DNA of 18,941 nucleotides, from NCBI GenBank assembly GCA_041574955.1, contig JBFGNS010000087.1:1-18941 (forward strand), read 5' to 3'. The translations under genes were made by a program, and so were the position numbers. This document shows, in pieces, positions 10,301 through 16,898 of the stretch. The notes under the pieces are model-generated. The model was not told the origin of the DNA. It did not search any database and was given only the letters and a program-made list of their open reading frames with translations. Origin of the DNA: CALZJC01 sp041574955. Its GTDB lineage: Bacteria; Acidobacteriota; Thermoanaerobaculia; Multivoradales; JAHEKO01. Numbering within the stretch: position 1 is the first letter of the stretch; each line of letters opens with the position of its first letter.

Positions 10301-11741
10301 CCTGTCGCTGGCCGAGCTCGAGACGGGCGCGCTCGAGACCGAAGCGCCGGTCGGCGAGGACAGCCTGATCATGATGGCGGTGGCACCGGACGGCGAGCGG
10401 CTGGCGACCCTCTCGGGGGCCGGCACCCTGCGGTTGTGGCAGCGCGGTCGTCGCGGTGCGCCGCCGCTGGCGGTCCTGCGGCACGAGGGCGCGACCTGGC
10501 TCGACTTCAGCCCCGACGGGAGCACCCTGGCGACGGCCGGCGGCGACCGGGTGGTACGGCTGTGGGACCTCGCCGGCCCGGCCGGCGCCGAGCCGCTGAC
10601 CCTCCGGCGGCGCGACCAGCAGCACACCCGCCAGACGTTCTTCCACCCCGGCGGCCGCTGGCTCGCCACCCAGTCCAACGCGAGCGCCACCGTCTGGCCG
10701 CTGTCCCACGACTACCCGCGGGTGTTCCGCTGCCCGCCGGGGCCGACCGCCGTGGCTCTGGTCCCCGGCGGCTCCTGGGTGGTCGGCGCCTGCAGCGACC
10801 TGTCGCTGCGCTTCTGGGGCCTGGCGGCCGGCGGCCCGCCGCCGCCCGCGACCCGGGAGAGGCATCTCGCCGAAGCCCTGGCGGTCTCCCCCGACGGCCG
10901 CTTCGTGGCGTCGGCCCACCAGGGTGTCGTGATCACCCCGCTCGATAGCGGCCCCCCGCGCCGGCTCGCGGGGTTCGCCGGCCAGGTGTGGAGCGTCGAC
11001 ATCGATCCCACCGGCCGGCTGGTGGCGGCCAGCGGCGGCCAGTTCGACGCCGCCGAGGCCAGGGCGCAGGTGTGGGATCTCGACAGCGGCGCGACGACCG
11101 TCCTCGACGCCGGCGACGGCCTGTGGGTCAGCCAGGTGGAGCTGCCGGGCGACGGCGTCGCGTTCACCGCCGGCCCGGGCGGCATCCGGCGGTGGCAGCT
11201 CGACACCGCGACGCCGGAGCCGGTCTGGAGCCAGCCCGCCGCCTACTTCGACCTGTCGCCCGACCGGCAGACGCTGGTGAGCGTCGGCCCCGGCGCCGGT
11301 GTGGGCGAGGGCGATCGGGTCGTGGTCCACGACCTCACCACCGGCGCCTCCCGGCCGCTGGTGTCGCACGGTGACCGGGTGATCCGGGTGGCGCTGGACG
11401 CCGCCGGCGGCCGGGTGGTCACCACCAGCGCCGACGGCACGGTGCGGGTCGGTCCGCTGGGCGGCGAGGAGCCCCACCTCCTGCGGGGGCACGAGGGGAT
11501 GGTCGGCGGGCTGGCCTTCGACCCGGAGAGCGGCCGCATCGCCACGGCGGGGCACGACGGCACCGTCCGCGTCTGGCAGTTGCCCGAGGGCAGGCCGTTC
11601 CACACCCTGCCGTACGACGAGCTCGTCGCCCGGCTAGGGGCGCTGACAAACTTCCGCGTCGTCGCCGACCCCGAGGCGCCGAGCGGCTACCGGCTGAGCG
11701 TCGAGCCGTTCCCCGGCTGGCGGACGCCGCCCACCTGGTGA
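7317..11741 (+). CDS. Ser/Thr protein kinase fused to nSTAND1-type NTPase, transmembrane helix and WD40 propeller
   Basis: A 1474-residue multidomain signalling protein. Residues about 33-280 are a Hanks-type kinase with all catalytic marks: glycine loop GRGGMGEV (40-47), Lys62 in VALKS, HRDLKPEN (154-161), DFG (174-176) and APE (197-199). PYPGLASF...YFYGREAE (294-314) opens a STAND NTPase with Walker A GASGAGKSS (333-341), Walker B LLVVDQFEEL (412-421) and the late VHESLITSWPRLVRW block, as in the nSTAND1 group. A basic patch RRVRRARRRK precedes one membrane helix (about 733-752), then a helical linker, and WD40-like repeats fill about 820-1425 (for example FSPDGSTLATAGGDRVVRLWDL and IATAGHDGTVRVWQL). 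A tail with ALTNFRVV and PFPGW closes it. The kinase and NTPase should be cytoplasmic; the propeller would then be periplasmic. The start is ATG at 7317. Ligand and targets are unknown. Confidence 0.93.
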   Translation: MSPKEVPQGAHTAPTAERSEAPLSPGSVLGGRYRIERLLGRGGMGEVWQAYDLKLRVEVALKSILARYGDDPRLADLLRREVRAAREVISPNVCRIYDLVEADGLELLSMEYVDGTTLLHVLDERGPLELPEASEIALQLLAGLEAIHRAGLVHRDLKPENVMITRTGRVVVMDFGIAREALGSAGGTVAGTPAYMAPEQTRGEAVDARSDVFAAGVVLAEMVGPTGIGDPERRQRLWSALHRDPPLLPDGPWQPLIRRALAVSPGQRYPTALALARALEEVSLRVEGAEDKTPYPGLASFTEANAEYFYGREAEVEAVWKKLAQAQLLGVVGASGAGKSSFVRAGLIPARPSGWGHLVATPGSTPFAALAKALVPELGGDTEALQQIVDFERIPVALDLLGRWRRHHHQALLVVDQFEELFTLCPAEIQTRFAELLGRAALEADVRVLLVMRDDFLLHCHAHPPLAPLFSELTPLSQPSGEALRRAIVQPALACGYRFEDEALVDEMLAEVTGERAALPLLAFAAARLWEARDRERGLLTRAAHGRIGGVGEALAQHAEATLERIGRRHRPLVRELFRNLVTAQGTRAARDVDELLSVFDGSDRGNRDAAREALDELVAARLLTSYEAPASGDEQGAARVEIVHESLITSWPRLVRWRGQDEEGARLRDELRQGAELWQTRGRPEDLLWTGTSYGEFALWRQRYSGGLSATEESFARAMERRVRRARRRKQVLLAAVAAALLAVAATVTALWRQSEAERLRAEASKLLALGRLELAEGSSTAVAHALAALELADSGDARRFALEALWQGPTGLVLHDADRPEIIPWPFDISTEGRWLALSLYPGGFGMMHEDGTLVRLPRSLEAGMPELAGFDPDTTVVVTKMQQERLLRVFSVPDGEPVRQVELGGPTTPLPVRGTREILTFTADGDPRGLRARAWAPDAGTVRELGRLRRSASLMGMEQDLERWLEQLGQLPVTTDWRGERLFLPTAGAVASLSLAELETGALETEAPVGEDSLIMMAVAPDGERLATLSGAGTLRLWQRGRRGAPPLAVLRHEGATWLDFSPDGSTLATAGGDRVVRLWDLAGPAGAEPLTLRRRDQQHTRQTFFHPGGRWLATQSNASATVWPLSHDYPRVFRCPPGPTAVALVPGGSWVVGACSDLSLRFWGLAAGGPPPPATRERHLAEALAVSPDGRFVASAHQGVVITPLDSGPPRRLAGFAGQVWSVDIDPTGRLVAASGGQFDAAEARAQVWDLDSGATTVLDAGDGLWVSQVELPGDGVAFTAGPGGIRRWQLDTATPEPVWSQPAAYFDLSPDRQTLVSVGPGAGVGEGDRVVVHDLTTGASRPLVSHGDRVIRVALDAAGGRVVTTSADGTVRVGPLGGEEPHLLRGHEGMVGGLAFDPESGRIATAGHDGTVRVWQLPEGRPFHTLPYDELVARLGALTNFRVVADPEAPSGYRLSVEPFPGWRTPPTW

Positions 11742-11744
11742 AGC

Positions 11745-13385
11745 GTGCGCGGGGCCGCCCTCGTCCAGACCGTCATGCTCGCCCTGGTCGCGGCCTTCGG
11801 GCTGCTGGCGGCGGTGGCGGTGGCCGGAGACTGGCTGCAGGGCCTCGACACCTGGTTCTGGCAGGAGACGACCTGCACGGTGGAGGCGTCACGCGCCGTC
11901 GAGCGCGCCGAGCTGGGCGACCACGCGCTCGACATCGCCTACCGCTACCGCTACCGGGGAGAGAGCCGCATCGGCAGCGCCTACCGCCACGGCGTCGGTG
12001 GCTTCGAGCTGGCCTCCGAGGCGGCGGCGCTGGCCAGCCGCTACGCGCCCGGCGAGGAGGTGCGGTGCTGGGTCGACCCCGACCGGCCCGACCGCTCGTA
12101 CCTCGAGCGCGCCGACCTGTGGCAGGGCTTGTGGGTCCTGGTGCCGCTCCTGTTCCTGGGTGTAGGCGCGGGCGGGCTGTGGCTGATCCACGGTCCGGGC
12201 CTACCCGAGCCCGGCCGGGCGGAGGACGCGGCCGGCGGCCGGCGCAAGGCGGGCTTCGGCATCGGCCTGATGATCGTGTTGTTCGGCCTCTTCCTGCTGT
12301 TCGGCGCCGGCTTCCTGCTGCCGTTCTTCGTCTGGCCGGCGCTCCAGGTGCTCGAGGCCCGTTCGTGGCAAGCGGTGCCGTGCACCATCGAGTCGAGCCG
12401 GGTGGTGACCCAGCCCGGCGAGGATGGCGCGACCTACAGCGTCGACCTGCTGTTCCGCTATCAGATCGGAGGGCGCGAGTACCGCTCGAACCGCTACCGG
12501 TTCCTGGGCGGCTCGTCGAGCGGCTACGACCCCAAGGCCGAGGTCGTGGCGGCGCTGCCGGCGGGCGCCGTCACCACCTGCTGGGTCGACCCGGACGACC
12601 CATTCGAGGCGGTCGTCGAGCGCGGCCTCACCGCCGAGTGGTTGTTCGGCCTCGTGCCGCTGCTGTTCGTGCTGGTCGGGGCCGGCGGGCTGGCGTTCAC
12701 CGTCGCCGCGCTGCGCGGCGCGCGACAGGAAGCGGCTCGACCGTCCTGGGGAGCGGGAAGCGAGGCGCGCGCGGGCGACGAATCGGCGACGCTGGTCCTC
12801 GAGCCCACGCTCGGCCCGTTCGGCAAGCTCGGCTGTGCGCTCGGTTTGACGCTGTTCTGGAACGGCTTCATCGGCATCTTCGTGTGGTTCATCGTCCAGG
12901 AGTGGCGGGCCGGCAACCCGCAGTGGTTTCCGGCTCTGATCCTGACGCCGTTCGTCCTGATCGGCCTGCTGTTCCTGTTCGCCATCCCCTGGTCGGTGCT
13001 GGCGCTGCTCAATCCGCGGCCGCGGGTACACCTGACGCCGGCGACGCTGCGGGCCGGCGAGCCGGCCCAGATCGAATGGGCGTTCCGCGGCTTCGCCGGC
13101 CGGCTGCGCCGGCTCTCGATCCGGCTCGAGGCGAGCGAGACGCGGGTGCGAGAGCGGGACTCCGGCGTTTCGATCGAGAGCGCGCCGCTCGACACCCCGG
13201 CGATCGAGATCCTCGACCGTGGCCCCGAGCTGCCCCTCGACTACGGCTCCGCCGCCTTCACCATCCCGCCCGGCACACCGCCCTCCTCAGCCGGCTACCC
13301 GTCGGTGTCCTGGAAGCTCAAGCTCCAGGGGGAGATCGCCTTCTGGCCGGACGTCGTCGAGGAGTACGAGGTGCGCATCCGCTAG
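11745..13385 (+). CDS. Membrane protein with two DUF3592 units and a C-terminal beta domain
   Basis: The 546-residue protein contains two copies of one module. Copy 1 has a membrane helix, CTVEASRAV (44-52), YRYRYRGESRIGSAY (67-81), RCWVDPDRP (107-115) and a second helix. Copy 2 repeats this: CTIESSRVV (213-221), FRYQIGGREYRSNRY (237-251), TCWVDPDDP (278-286), then a helix. This is the DUF3592 pattern, whose function is unknown. Two more helices follow (about 365-425), then a soluble strand-rich end (VHLTPATLRAGEPAQIEWAF onward) that recalls Ig or arrestin-like sandwiches. The start is GTG at 11745, 3 bases after the stop of the kinase-STAND gene, with GGTGA from that gene's end as a possible ribosome binding site. 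The two are very probably co-translated, suggesting a membrane partner of the kinase. Confidence 0.8.
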   Translation: MRGAALVQTVMLALVAAFGLLAAVAVAGDWLQGLDTWFWQETTCTVEASRAVERAELGDHALDIAYRYRYRGESRIGSAYRHGVGGFELASEAAALASRYAPGEEVRCWVDPDRPDRSYLERADLWQGLWVLVPLLFLGVGAGGLWLIHGPGLPEPGRAEDAAGGRRKAGFGIGLMIVLFGLFLLFGAGFLLPFFVWPALQVLEARSWQAVPCTIESSRVVTQPGEDGATYSVDLLFRYQIGGREYRSNRYRFLGGSSSGYDPKAEVVAALPAGAVTTCWVDPDDPFEAVVERGLTAEWLFGLVPLLFVLVGAGGLAFTVAALRGARQEAARPSWGAGSEARAGDESATLVLEPTLGPFGKLGCALGLTLFWNGFIGIFVWFIVQEWRAGNPQWFPALILTPFVLIGLLFLFAIPWSVLALLNPRPRVHLTPATLRAGEPAQIEWAFRGFAGRLRRLSIRLEASETRVRERDSGVSIESAPLDTPAIEILDRGPELPLDYGSAAFTIPPGTPPSSAGYPSVSWKLKLQGEIAFWPDVVEEYEVRIR

Positions 13386-13525
13386 CCACCGTCCGTTGCA
13401 CGGGCGCGGGGCCGCGTGCGAGGATCGCGGCCTACCCCCGGCGGCCGCTCCGCTCTCTCGGCACCGGACCGCGCCGTGCGGCCCGATCCCGCCCCGGCCT
13501 CCCGACCCGCCAGAGAAGAAGCGCG

Positions 13526-14152
13526 ATGAACAGGTACCTGACCGAGCTGATCGGCACCTTCTTCCTGGTCTTGACCATCGGTTGCACCGTCCGGCCGGGC
13601 ACCCCGGCGGTGATCCCGCCCCTGGCCATCGGCGCGGTGTTGATCGGAATGGTGTTCGCCGGCGGCCACATCTCGGGCGCGCACTACAACCCGGCGGTGA
13701 CTCTGGGAGTCTGGCTGCGCGGCCGCTTCGAGACGCGGGAGATCCTGCCCTACTGGCTCGCCCAGCTCGCCGGGGCCGTGCTGGCCGCGCTCGCCGCCGG
13801 CTACCTGCGCGGGACCCCCGCGGCCGAGCCGGCGGCGCCGCCGGTCGCCGCCGCGCTGGTCGCCGAGCTCCTGTTCACCTTCGCGCTCGTGTTCGTGATC
13901 CTCCACGTCGCCACCGCCAAGGGAACCGCCGGCAACCCGACCTACGGGCTGGCGATCGGTTTCACCGTGATGGCGGGCGCCTTCGCGGTGGGCGACATCT
14001 CGGGCGGCGTCTTCAACCCGGCGGTCGGCGTCGGGGTGGCGGCGATGGGCCTGCAGCCGTGGTCGAGCCTGTGGATCTACCTGGTCGCCAACTTCGTAGG
14101 CGGCGCGGCTGCCGCCGGCGTCTTCCTGCTGCTCCTGCCGGACGACCGCTAG
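13526..14152 (+). CDS. Aquaporin / MIP-family channel with NPA-V in place of NPA-R
   Basis: Six-helix channel of 208 residues for water or small neutral solutes. The first half has GGHISGAHYNPAVT with NPA at 55-57; the second half has GDISGGVFNPAVGVG with NPA at 164-166. Each NPA is preceded by the half-helix typical of the family. The residue after the second NPA is Val instead of the Arg that lines the selectivity filter in AqpZ and GlpF. Plant TIP1 aquaporins also carry Val there, so a wider filter passing urea, ammonia or peroxide is possible, but this is inference. The protein is short because loops are tight. ATG at 13526 follows AGAAGAAG. It is on the same strand as the DUF3592 gene across a 140-base gap with a GC-rich dyad near 13398-13419, so co-transcription is uncertain. 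Confidence 0.9.
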   Translation: MNRYLTELIGTFFLVLTIGCTVRPGTPAVIPPLAIGAVLIGMVFAGGHISGAHYNPAVTLGVWLRGRFETREILPYWLAQLAGAVLAALAAGYLRGTPAAEPAAPPVAAALVAELLFTFALVFVILHVATAKGTAGNPTYGLAIGFTVMAGAFAVGDISGGVFNPAVGVGVAAMGLQPWSSLWIYLVANFVGGAAAAGVFLLLLPDDR

Positions 14153-14184
14153 CCAGACCTGACCAGGCGCTCGCGACGGCGCGG

Positions 14185-15180
14185 CTACCGGCCCGCCGCG
14201 GCCCGAACCCAGTCCGCCACCTCGGGCTCGCCGCGGAAGATCTCGCCCGGCAGCCCCTCGGTGATCGCCCAGCGGTGGAGCCAGGTGATGCCTCCGGCGC
14301 CGGTGTACCCGTCGGCGGGACGCCCGTAGGCGGGGTGCTCGAGCGCCTCGGCCAGCTCCACCCAGCGGTAGCCGCGCGCCTCGAGCGCGGTGAGCAGATC
14401 CCCCAGCCAGTCGGCGTTGAGGGCGTAGGCGTGGATCAGCAGCACCTGGGGGATCAGCTCGCCGACGATCCGCCGCGACTGCCCTTCGTAGTAGTCGACC
14501 ACCGACAGCATGTAGCGCACGTAGGCCTCGCCCAGCCGCTCCATCAGCTCGCGGTCGCCGCGGTTCCACGCCGCCGCGTAGGCGCCGCCGAAGATCCACT
14601 CGCCGTTGTCGATGGTGACCGGGGCGATGCGGTAGCCGAGCTCCGCGAGCCGGGCCGCGGTCTGCCGCTGCACCCCCACCGAGCGGCCGGTGTGGAGGTA
14701 CGGATGGCGGAACCAGCGCAGCGTCCCGCCATGCGCTTCGACCAGAGGGCGGATGACCCGCTCGCCGCGGCTGACGTCGGCCAGCCAGCCGTCGGCCTCC
14801 GCCCGGTGGAGATCGAGGTGCGCGTAGCCGTGGTTGCCCAGCTCGTGACCGGCGGCGAGCCACCGCTCGAGCAGCGCCACGCGGCGTGGGTCGACGGCTC
14901 CCTCGACCTCGAGCCCGGACTCGTTGACAAAGCCCACCGCCGGCACGGCGTGCTCCGCCAGCACCGCCAGCAACGCGGAGGTGATCGCCTCCTGCTGGTC
15001 CGTCGCATGGCGCCCCGCCGGCGCCACCGGCAGATCGTCGACGGTGATCGCCATGAGCCGCGGTTCCTCCGGTGCCCCATCAGCCGCCCCATCCGGCGCC
15101 GCCCCGAGCGCTGCCAACGCGACAACCACCATGACCGCGCGGGCGGCGAACGGCCGCCGGTCTCCTCGCTCGCTCGGCAT
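14185..15180 (-). CDS. Exported polysaccharide deacetylase (NodB-type)
   Basis: Probable periplasmic metal-dependent deacetylase of the carbohydrate esterase 4 fold. A hydrophobic signal (AVMVVVALAALGAA, residues 15-28) precedes the catalytic domain. NodB motif 1 appears as ITVDDLP (Asp48, Asp49) where many members have TFDDGP. Motif 2 is HELGNHGYAH with metal ligands His117 and His121. Motif 3 is RWFRHPYLHTG (Arg158, Tyr161). A late LLIHAYALNADWL segment supplies the C-terminal histidine motif. The substrate, perhaps peptidoglycan or an exopolysaccharide N-acetyl sugar, cannot be read. It lies 73 bases downstream of the anti-sigma gene on the same strand and could belong to that operon, but a strong hairpin at 15211-15227 lies between. 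The ATG start at 15178-15180 is chosen to keep the signal peptide. Confidence 0.85.
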   Translation of the reverse strand: MPSERGDRRPFAARAVMVVVALAALGAAPDGAADGAPEEPRLMAITVDDLPVAPAGRHATDQQEAITSALLAVLAEHAVPAVGFVNESGLEVEGAVDPRRVALLERWLAAGHELGNHGYAHLDLHRAEADGWLADVSRGERVIRPLVEAHGGTLRWFRHPYLHTGRSVGVQRQTAARLAELGYRIAPVTIDNGEWIFGGAYAAAWNRGDRELMERLGEAYVRYMLSVVDYYEGQSRRIVGELIPQVLLIHAYALNADWLGDLLTALEARGYRWVELAEALEHPAYGRPADGYTGAGGITWLHRWAITEGLPGEIFRGEPEVADWVRAAAGR

Positions 15181-15210
15181 CGCCCGACCCTATACCCACC
15201 GAGGCCGATC

Positions 15211-15227
15211 GGCGCGCGGCGCGCGCC
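15211..15227 (-). other. Strong GC hairpin between the anti-sigma and deacetylase genes
   Basis: A perfect 7-bp inverted repeat GGCGCGC/GCGCGCC with loop GGC, 26 bases after the anti-sigma stop. No T tract follows on the minus strand, so it is not a standard intrinsic terminator. It could slow or stabilise the transcript end. A TATAGG nearer the deacetylase start is a weak -10 candidate. Confidence 0.3.
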
Positions 15228-15253
15228 ACCTGGACGCCTCGCTTGTGGCCGAC

Positions 15254-15727
15254 CTAGAGCGTCAGCGGCGCCCCGCCGCCGGCTCGCGGCGCCGGCAGCC
15301 AGCGCGAGACCCCGATGGCCAGGCCGAGCGACAGCGGCACCGCGGCAAGAGCCGCGACCGCCAGCCACGGCGCCGAGGCGTCTACCGCCGGCAGCGGCGC
15401 CTGCCGCAACGCTCCGCCCAGCAGCCCGAGAGCGGCCAGCCCGTAGCCCACCAGCACCGTCCTCCTCCAGCCGGTCAGCGGACGCGCCGCCCGGCGCGAG
15501 CTCACCAGCTTGCGCTCGAGACCGGCCTCGAAGCCGGGGGACAGCCGCGGCACCACCTCCCCGGCGAAGGCGGCGACCAGCAGCCGGTGCGCCCGCCACT
15601 GCCGGCTGCACTCGGCGCACCGCTCGGCGTGCGCAGCTCGGTTCTCACCGGCGGGCGGGTCGCTGGCGGCGGCCTCCGTCGCCAGCCACTGCTCGAACTC
15701 CCGGCACGCCGGGCTCGGCTCAGACAT
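15254..15727 (-). CDS. Membrane-bound zinc-binding anti-sigma factor
   Basis: The 157-residue protein has the start of a ZAS-type anti-sigma domain: HAERCAEC (His33, Cys37, Cys40), the HxxxCxxC motif that binds zinc and clamps the sigma factor. Two hydrophobic stretches follow: TVLVGYGLAALGLLGGAL, and WLAVAALAAVPLSLGLAIGV after it. This leaves a short periplasmic loop between helices rather than a large sensor domain, so signal input may come from another protein or through the membrane. Its ATG overlaps the stop of the sigma factor gene in ATGTCTGA (8 bases), the normal arrangement for a sigma/anti-sigma pair made in a fixed ratio. Product identity is inferred mainly from this motif plus its neighbour. 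Confidence 0.85.
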   Translation of the reverse strand: MSEPSPACREFEQWLATEAAASDPPAGENRAAHAERCAECSRQWRAHRLLVAAFAGEVVPRLSPGFEAGLERKLVSSRRAARPLTGWRRTVLVGYGLAALGLLGGALRQAPLPAVDASAPWLAVAALAAVPLSLGLAIGVSRWLPAPRAGGGAPLTL

Positions 15728-16286
15728 CGACGATCCCCCTCTCGGCCAGCAGCCGGTGGAGCCTGGCGCGGCCGCGGTACAGGTACGACTTGACGGTGCC
15801 CTCCGGCGCCGACAGCGCGGCGCCGATCTCGGCCACCGTCATTCCCAGCCAGTAGTGCAGGTGGAGCACCGAGCGGTAAAGGTGCGGCAGCTCGGCGAGG
15901 CAGTCGCGCACCGCCGCGGCGCTGCTAGCCCGCGCGGCGCTCTCCAACGGGTCGTCCCCCGGCTTGTCGCTGGGCGTCATCGCGAGCACCTCCTCGCCGT
16001 AGTGGGGCATCTTGAAGCGGGCTCGCGAGCGGTGGTCGACGGCCTGGTTGTAAGCGATGCGGTAGAGCCACGACCCGAAGCGAGCCTCGCCGCGGAACTG
16101 CCCGAGGCGGCGGAAGACCTTGACGAAGACATCCTGGGTCAGCTCCTCCGCGGCGCCCTCCCGGCCGGCGCCGAGGATGGACAGGATGAGCCGGAAGACG
16201 GGCTGGCGGTGGCGCTCGACCAGCGCCCGGAACGGCGCCTCGTCCCCGGTGCGCCGAAACTGCTCGACCAGCTCCGCATCGTCCAT
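15720..16286 (-). CDS. ECF-family RNA polymerase sigma factor
   Basis: The 188-residue protein contains only sigma regions 2 and 4, the plan of extracytoplasmic-function sigma factors. Region 2 spans about 20-90, with ELTQDVFVKVFRRLGQFRG for core binding and FGSWLYRIAYNQAVDHRSR for -10 recognition. An acidic, alanine-rich linker follows, then region 4 (about 125-180) with LPHLYRSVLHLHYWLGMTVAEIG and the helix-turn-helix SAPEGTVKSYLYRGRARL that reads the -35. It would direct polymerase to an envelope-stress or developmental set of genes. It is sandwiched between the DUF6249-like gene (gap 22 bases) and its anti-sigma gene (8-base overlap). I could not find a convincing autoregulated promoter in front of the operon. 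Confidence 0.95.
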   Translation of the reverse strand: MDDAELVEQFRRTGDEAPFRALVERHRQPVFRLILSILGAGREGAAEELTQDVFVKVFRRLGQFRGEARFGSWLYRIAYNQAVDHRSRARFKMPHYGEEVLAMTPSDKPGDDPLESAARASSAAAVRDCLAELPHLYRSVLHLHYWLGMTVAEIGAALSAPEGTVKSYLYRGRARLHRLLAERGIVDV

Positions 16287-16308
16287 GAGCGAGAGTCGGC
16301 GGCGGCGA

Positions 16309-16764
16309 TCAGCCTTCGTCCCGCGGCGACCGGGTGAGTCCGTAGTAGAGGAACAGCCCGACGCCGACGAACACCCCGATCAGGCCGAACGCCCACAGGT
16401 CGTTGTGCAGCTCCCAGGCCGACAGCCGCATGGCGACCGAGGTGCCGATGCCGGCCATCACAAGCACCGCGCCGGCGCCCAGTGGCCAGCGCGGATTCCA
16501 CGGCTTTGCGTGCGACGCCAGCGCCCGGTCCACAGCCGACGTGAGGGCGGTGGAGACGGCGCCGCCGGCGCCGCTGTTGTCGTCGAGCTCGGGGAATTCG
16601 GGTAGCGGGATGCCTTTCTCCATGGCCTTCATCCTCTCCTCGTGGATCAGTTTGAGCTTCTCCAGGCGGCGCTTGTTGCGCAGGTGCCAGGCCACCAGGA
16701 GCACGGCGGCGAAGCCGAACACCCAGATGACGCCGAGCGCGGGATAGAACTGAGCGTCGTTCAT
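16309..16764 (-). CDS. DUF6249-like small membrane protein, first gene of the sigma operon
   Basis: The 151-residue protein has an N-terminal membrane helix (ALGVIWVFGFAAVLLVAW, about 9-26), a charged cytoplasmic segment containing HEERMKAMEKGIPLPEFPE (41-59), and two further helices near 95-113 and 123-143. The HEERMxAxEKGIPLPE block is the hallmark I associate with DUF6249 proteins. These are of unknown function and often lie beside ECF sigma genes. GAGAGGA stands 4 bases before the ATG at 16762-16764. Because it heads the operon with sigma and anti-sigma, it may modulate the anti-sigma factor in the membrane, which has no sensor domain of its own. That role is inference. Confidence 0.75.
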   Translation of the reverse strand: MNDAQFYPALGVIWVFGFAAVLLVAWHLRNKRRLEKLKLIHEERMKAMEKGIPLPEFPELDDNSGAGGAVSTALTSAVDRALASHAKPWNPRWPLGAGAVLVMAGIGTSVAMRLSAWELHNDLWAFGLIGVFVGVGLFLYYGLTRSPRDEG

Positions 16765-16898
16765 TGGATCCTCTCCGGGTTGGTGGTCGATTCCAGCCTA
16801 CTCGCCAGATAGGACCGGCCGAGGACCCGATCGGTTGCACTGCCGCCCGCGGGCCGGTCGGCGCATCCGTTCGCGCGCCATCCGGCGAACCGATCACC

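Noticed and set aside
8661..11603. 980-codon open frame on the minus strand inside the kinase-STAND gene
   Set aside because: It is antisense to a gene with clear catalytic and repeat motifs. Its product is low-complexity (Gly, Ala, Arg, Pro, Gln, His rich), as expected when stop codons are rare at high GC. No domain is recognisable.
13398..13419. GC-rich dyad after the DUF3592 gene as a terminator
   Set aside because: The stem is imperfect and no T run follows, so it is mentioned only as context for the aquaporin gene.
11738..13525. Extension of the aquaporin frame upstream to 11738
   Set aside because: The extension is a shadow of the DUF3592 gene. The channel begins at MNRYLTELIGTF, the usual family N-terminus.
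16764..16898. Longer methyltransferase start at TTG 16764
   Set aside because: The added residues look non-coding and would bury the signal peptide; GTG at 16899 fits better.
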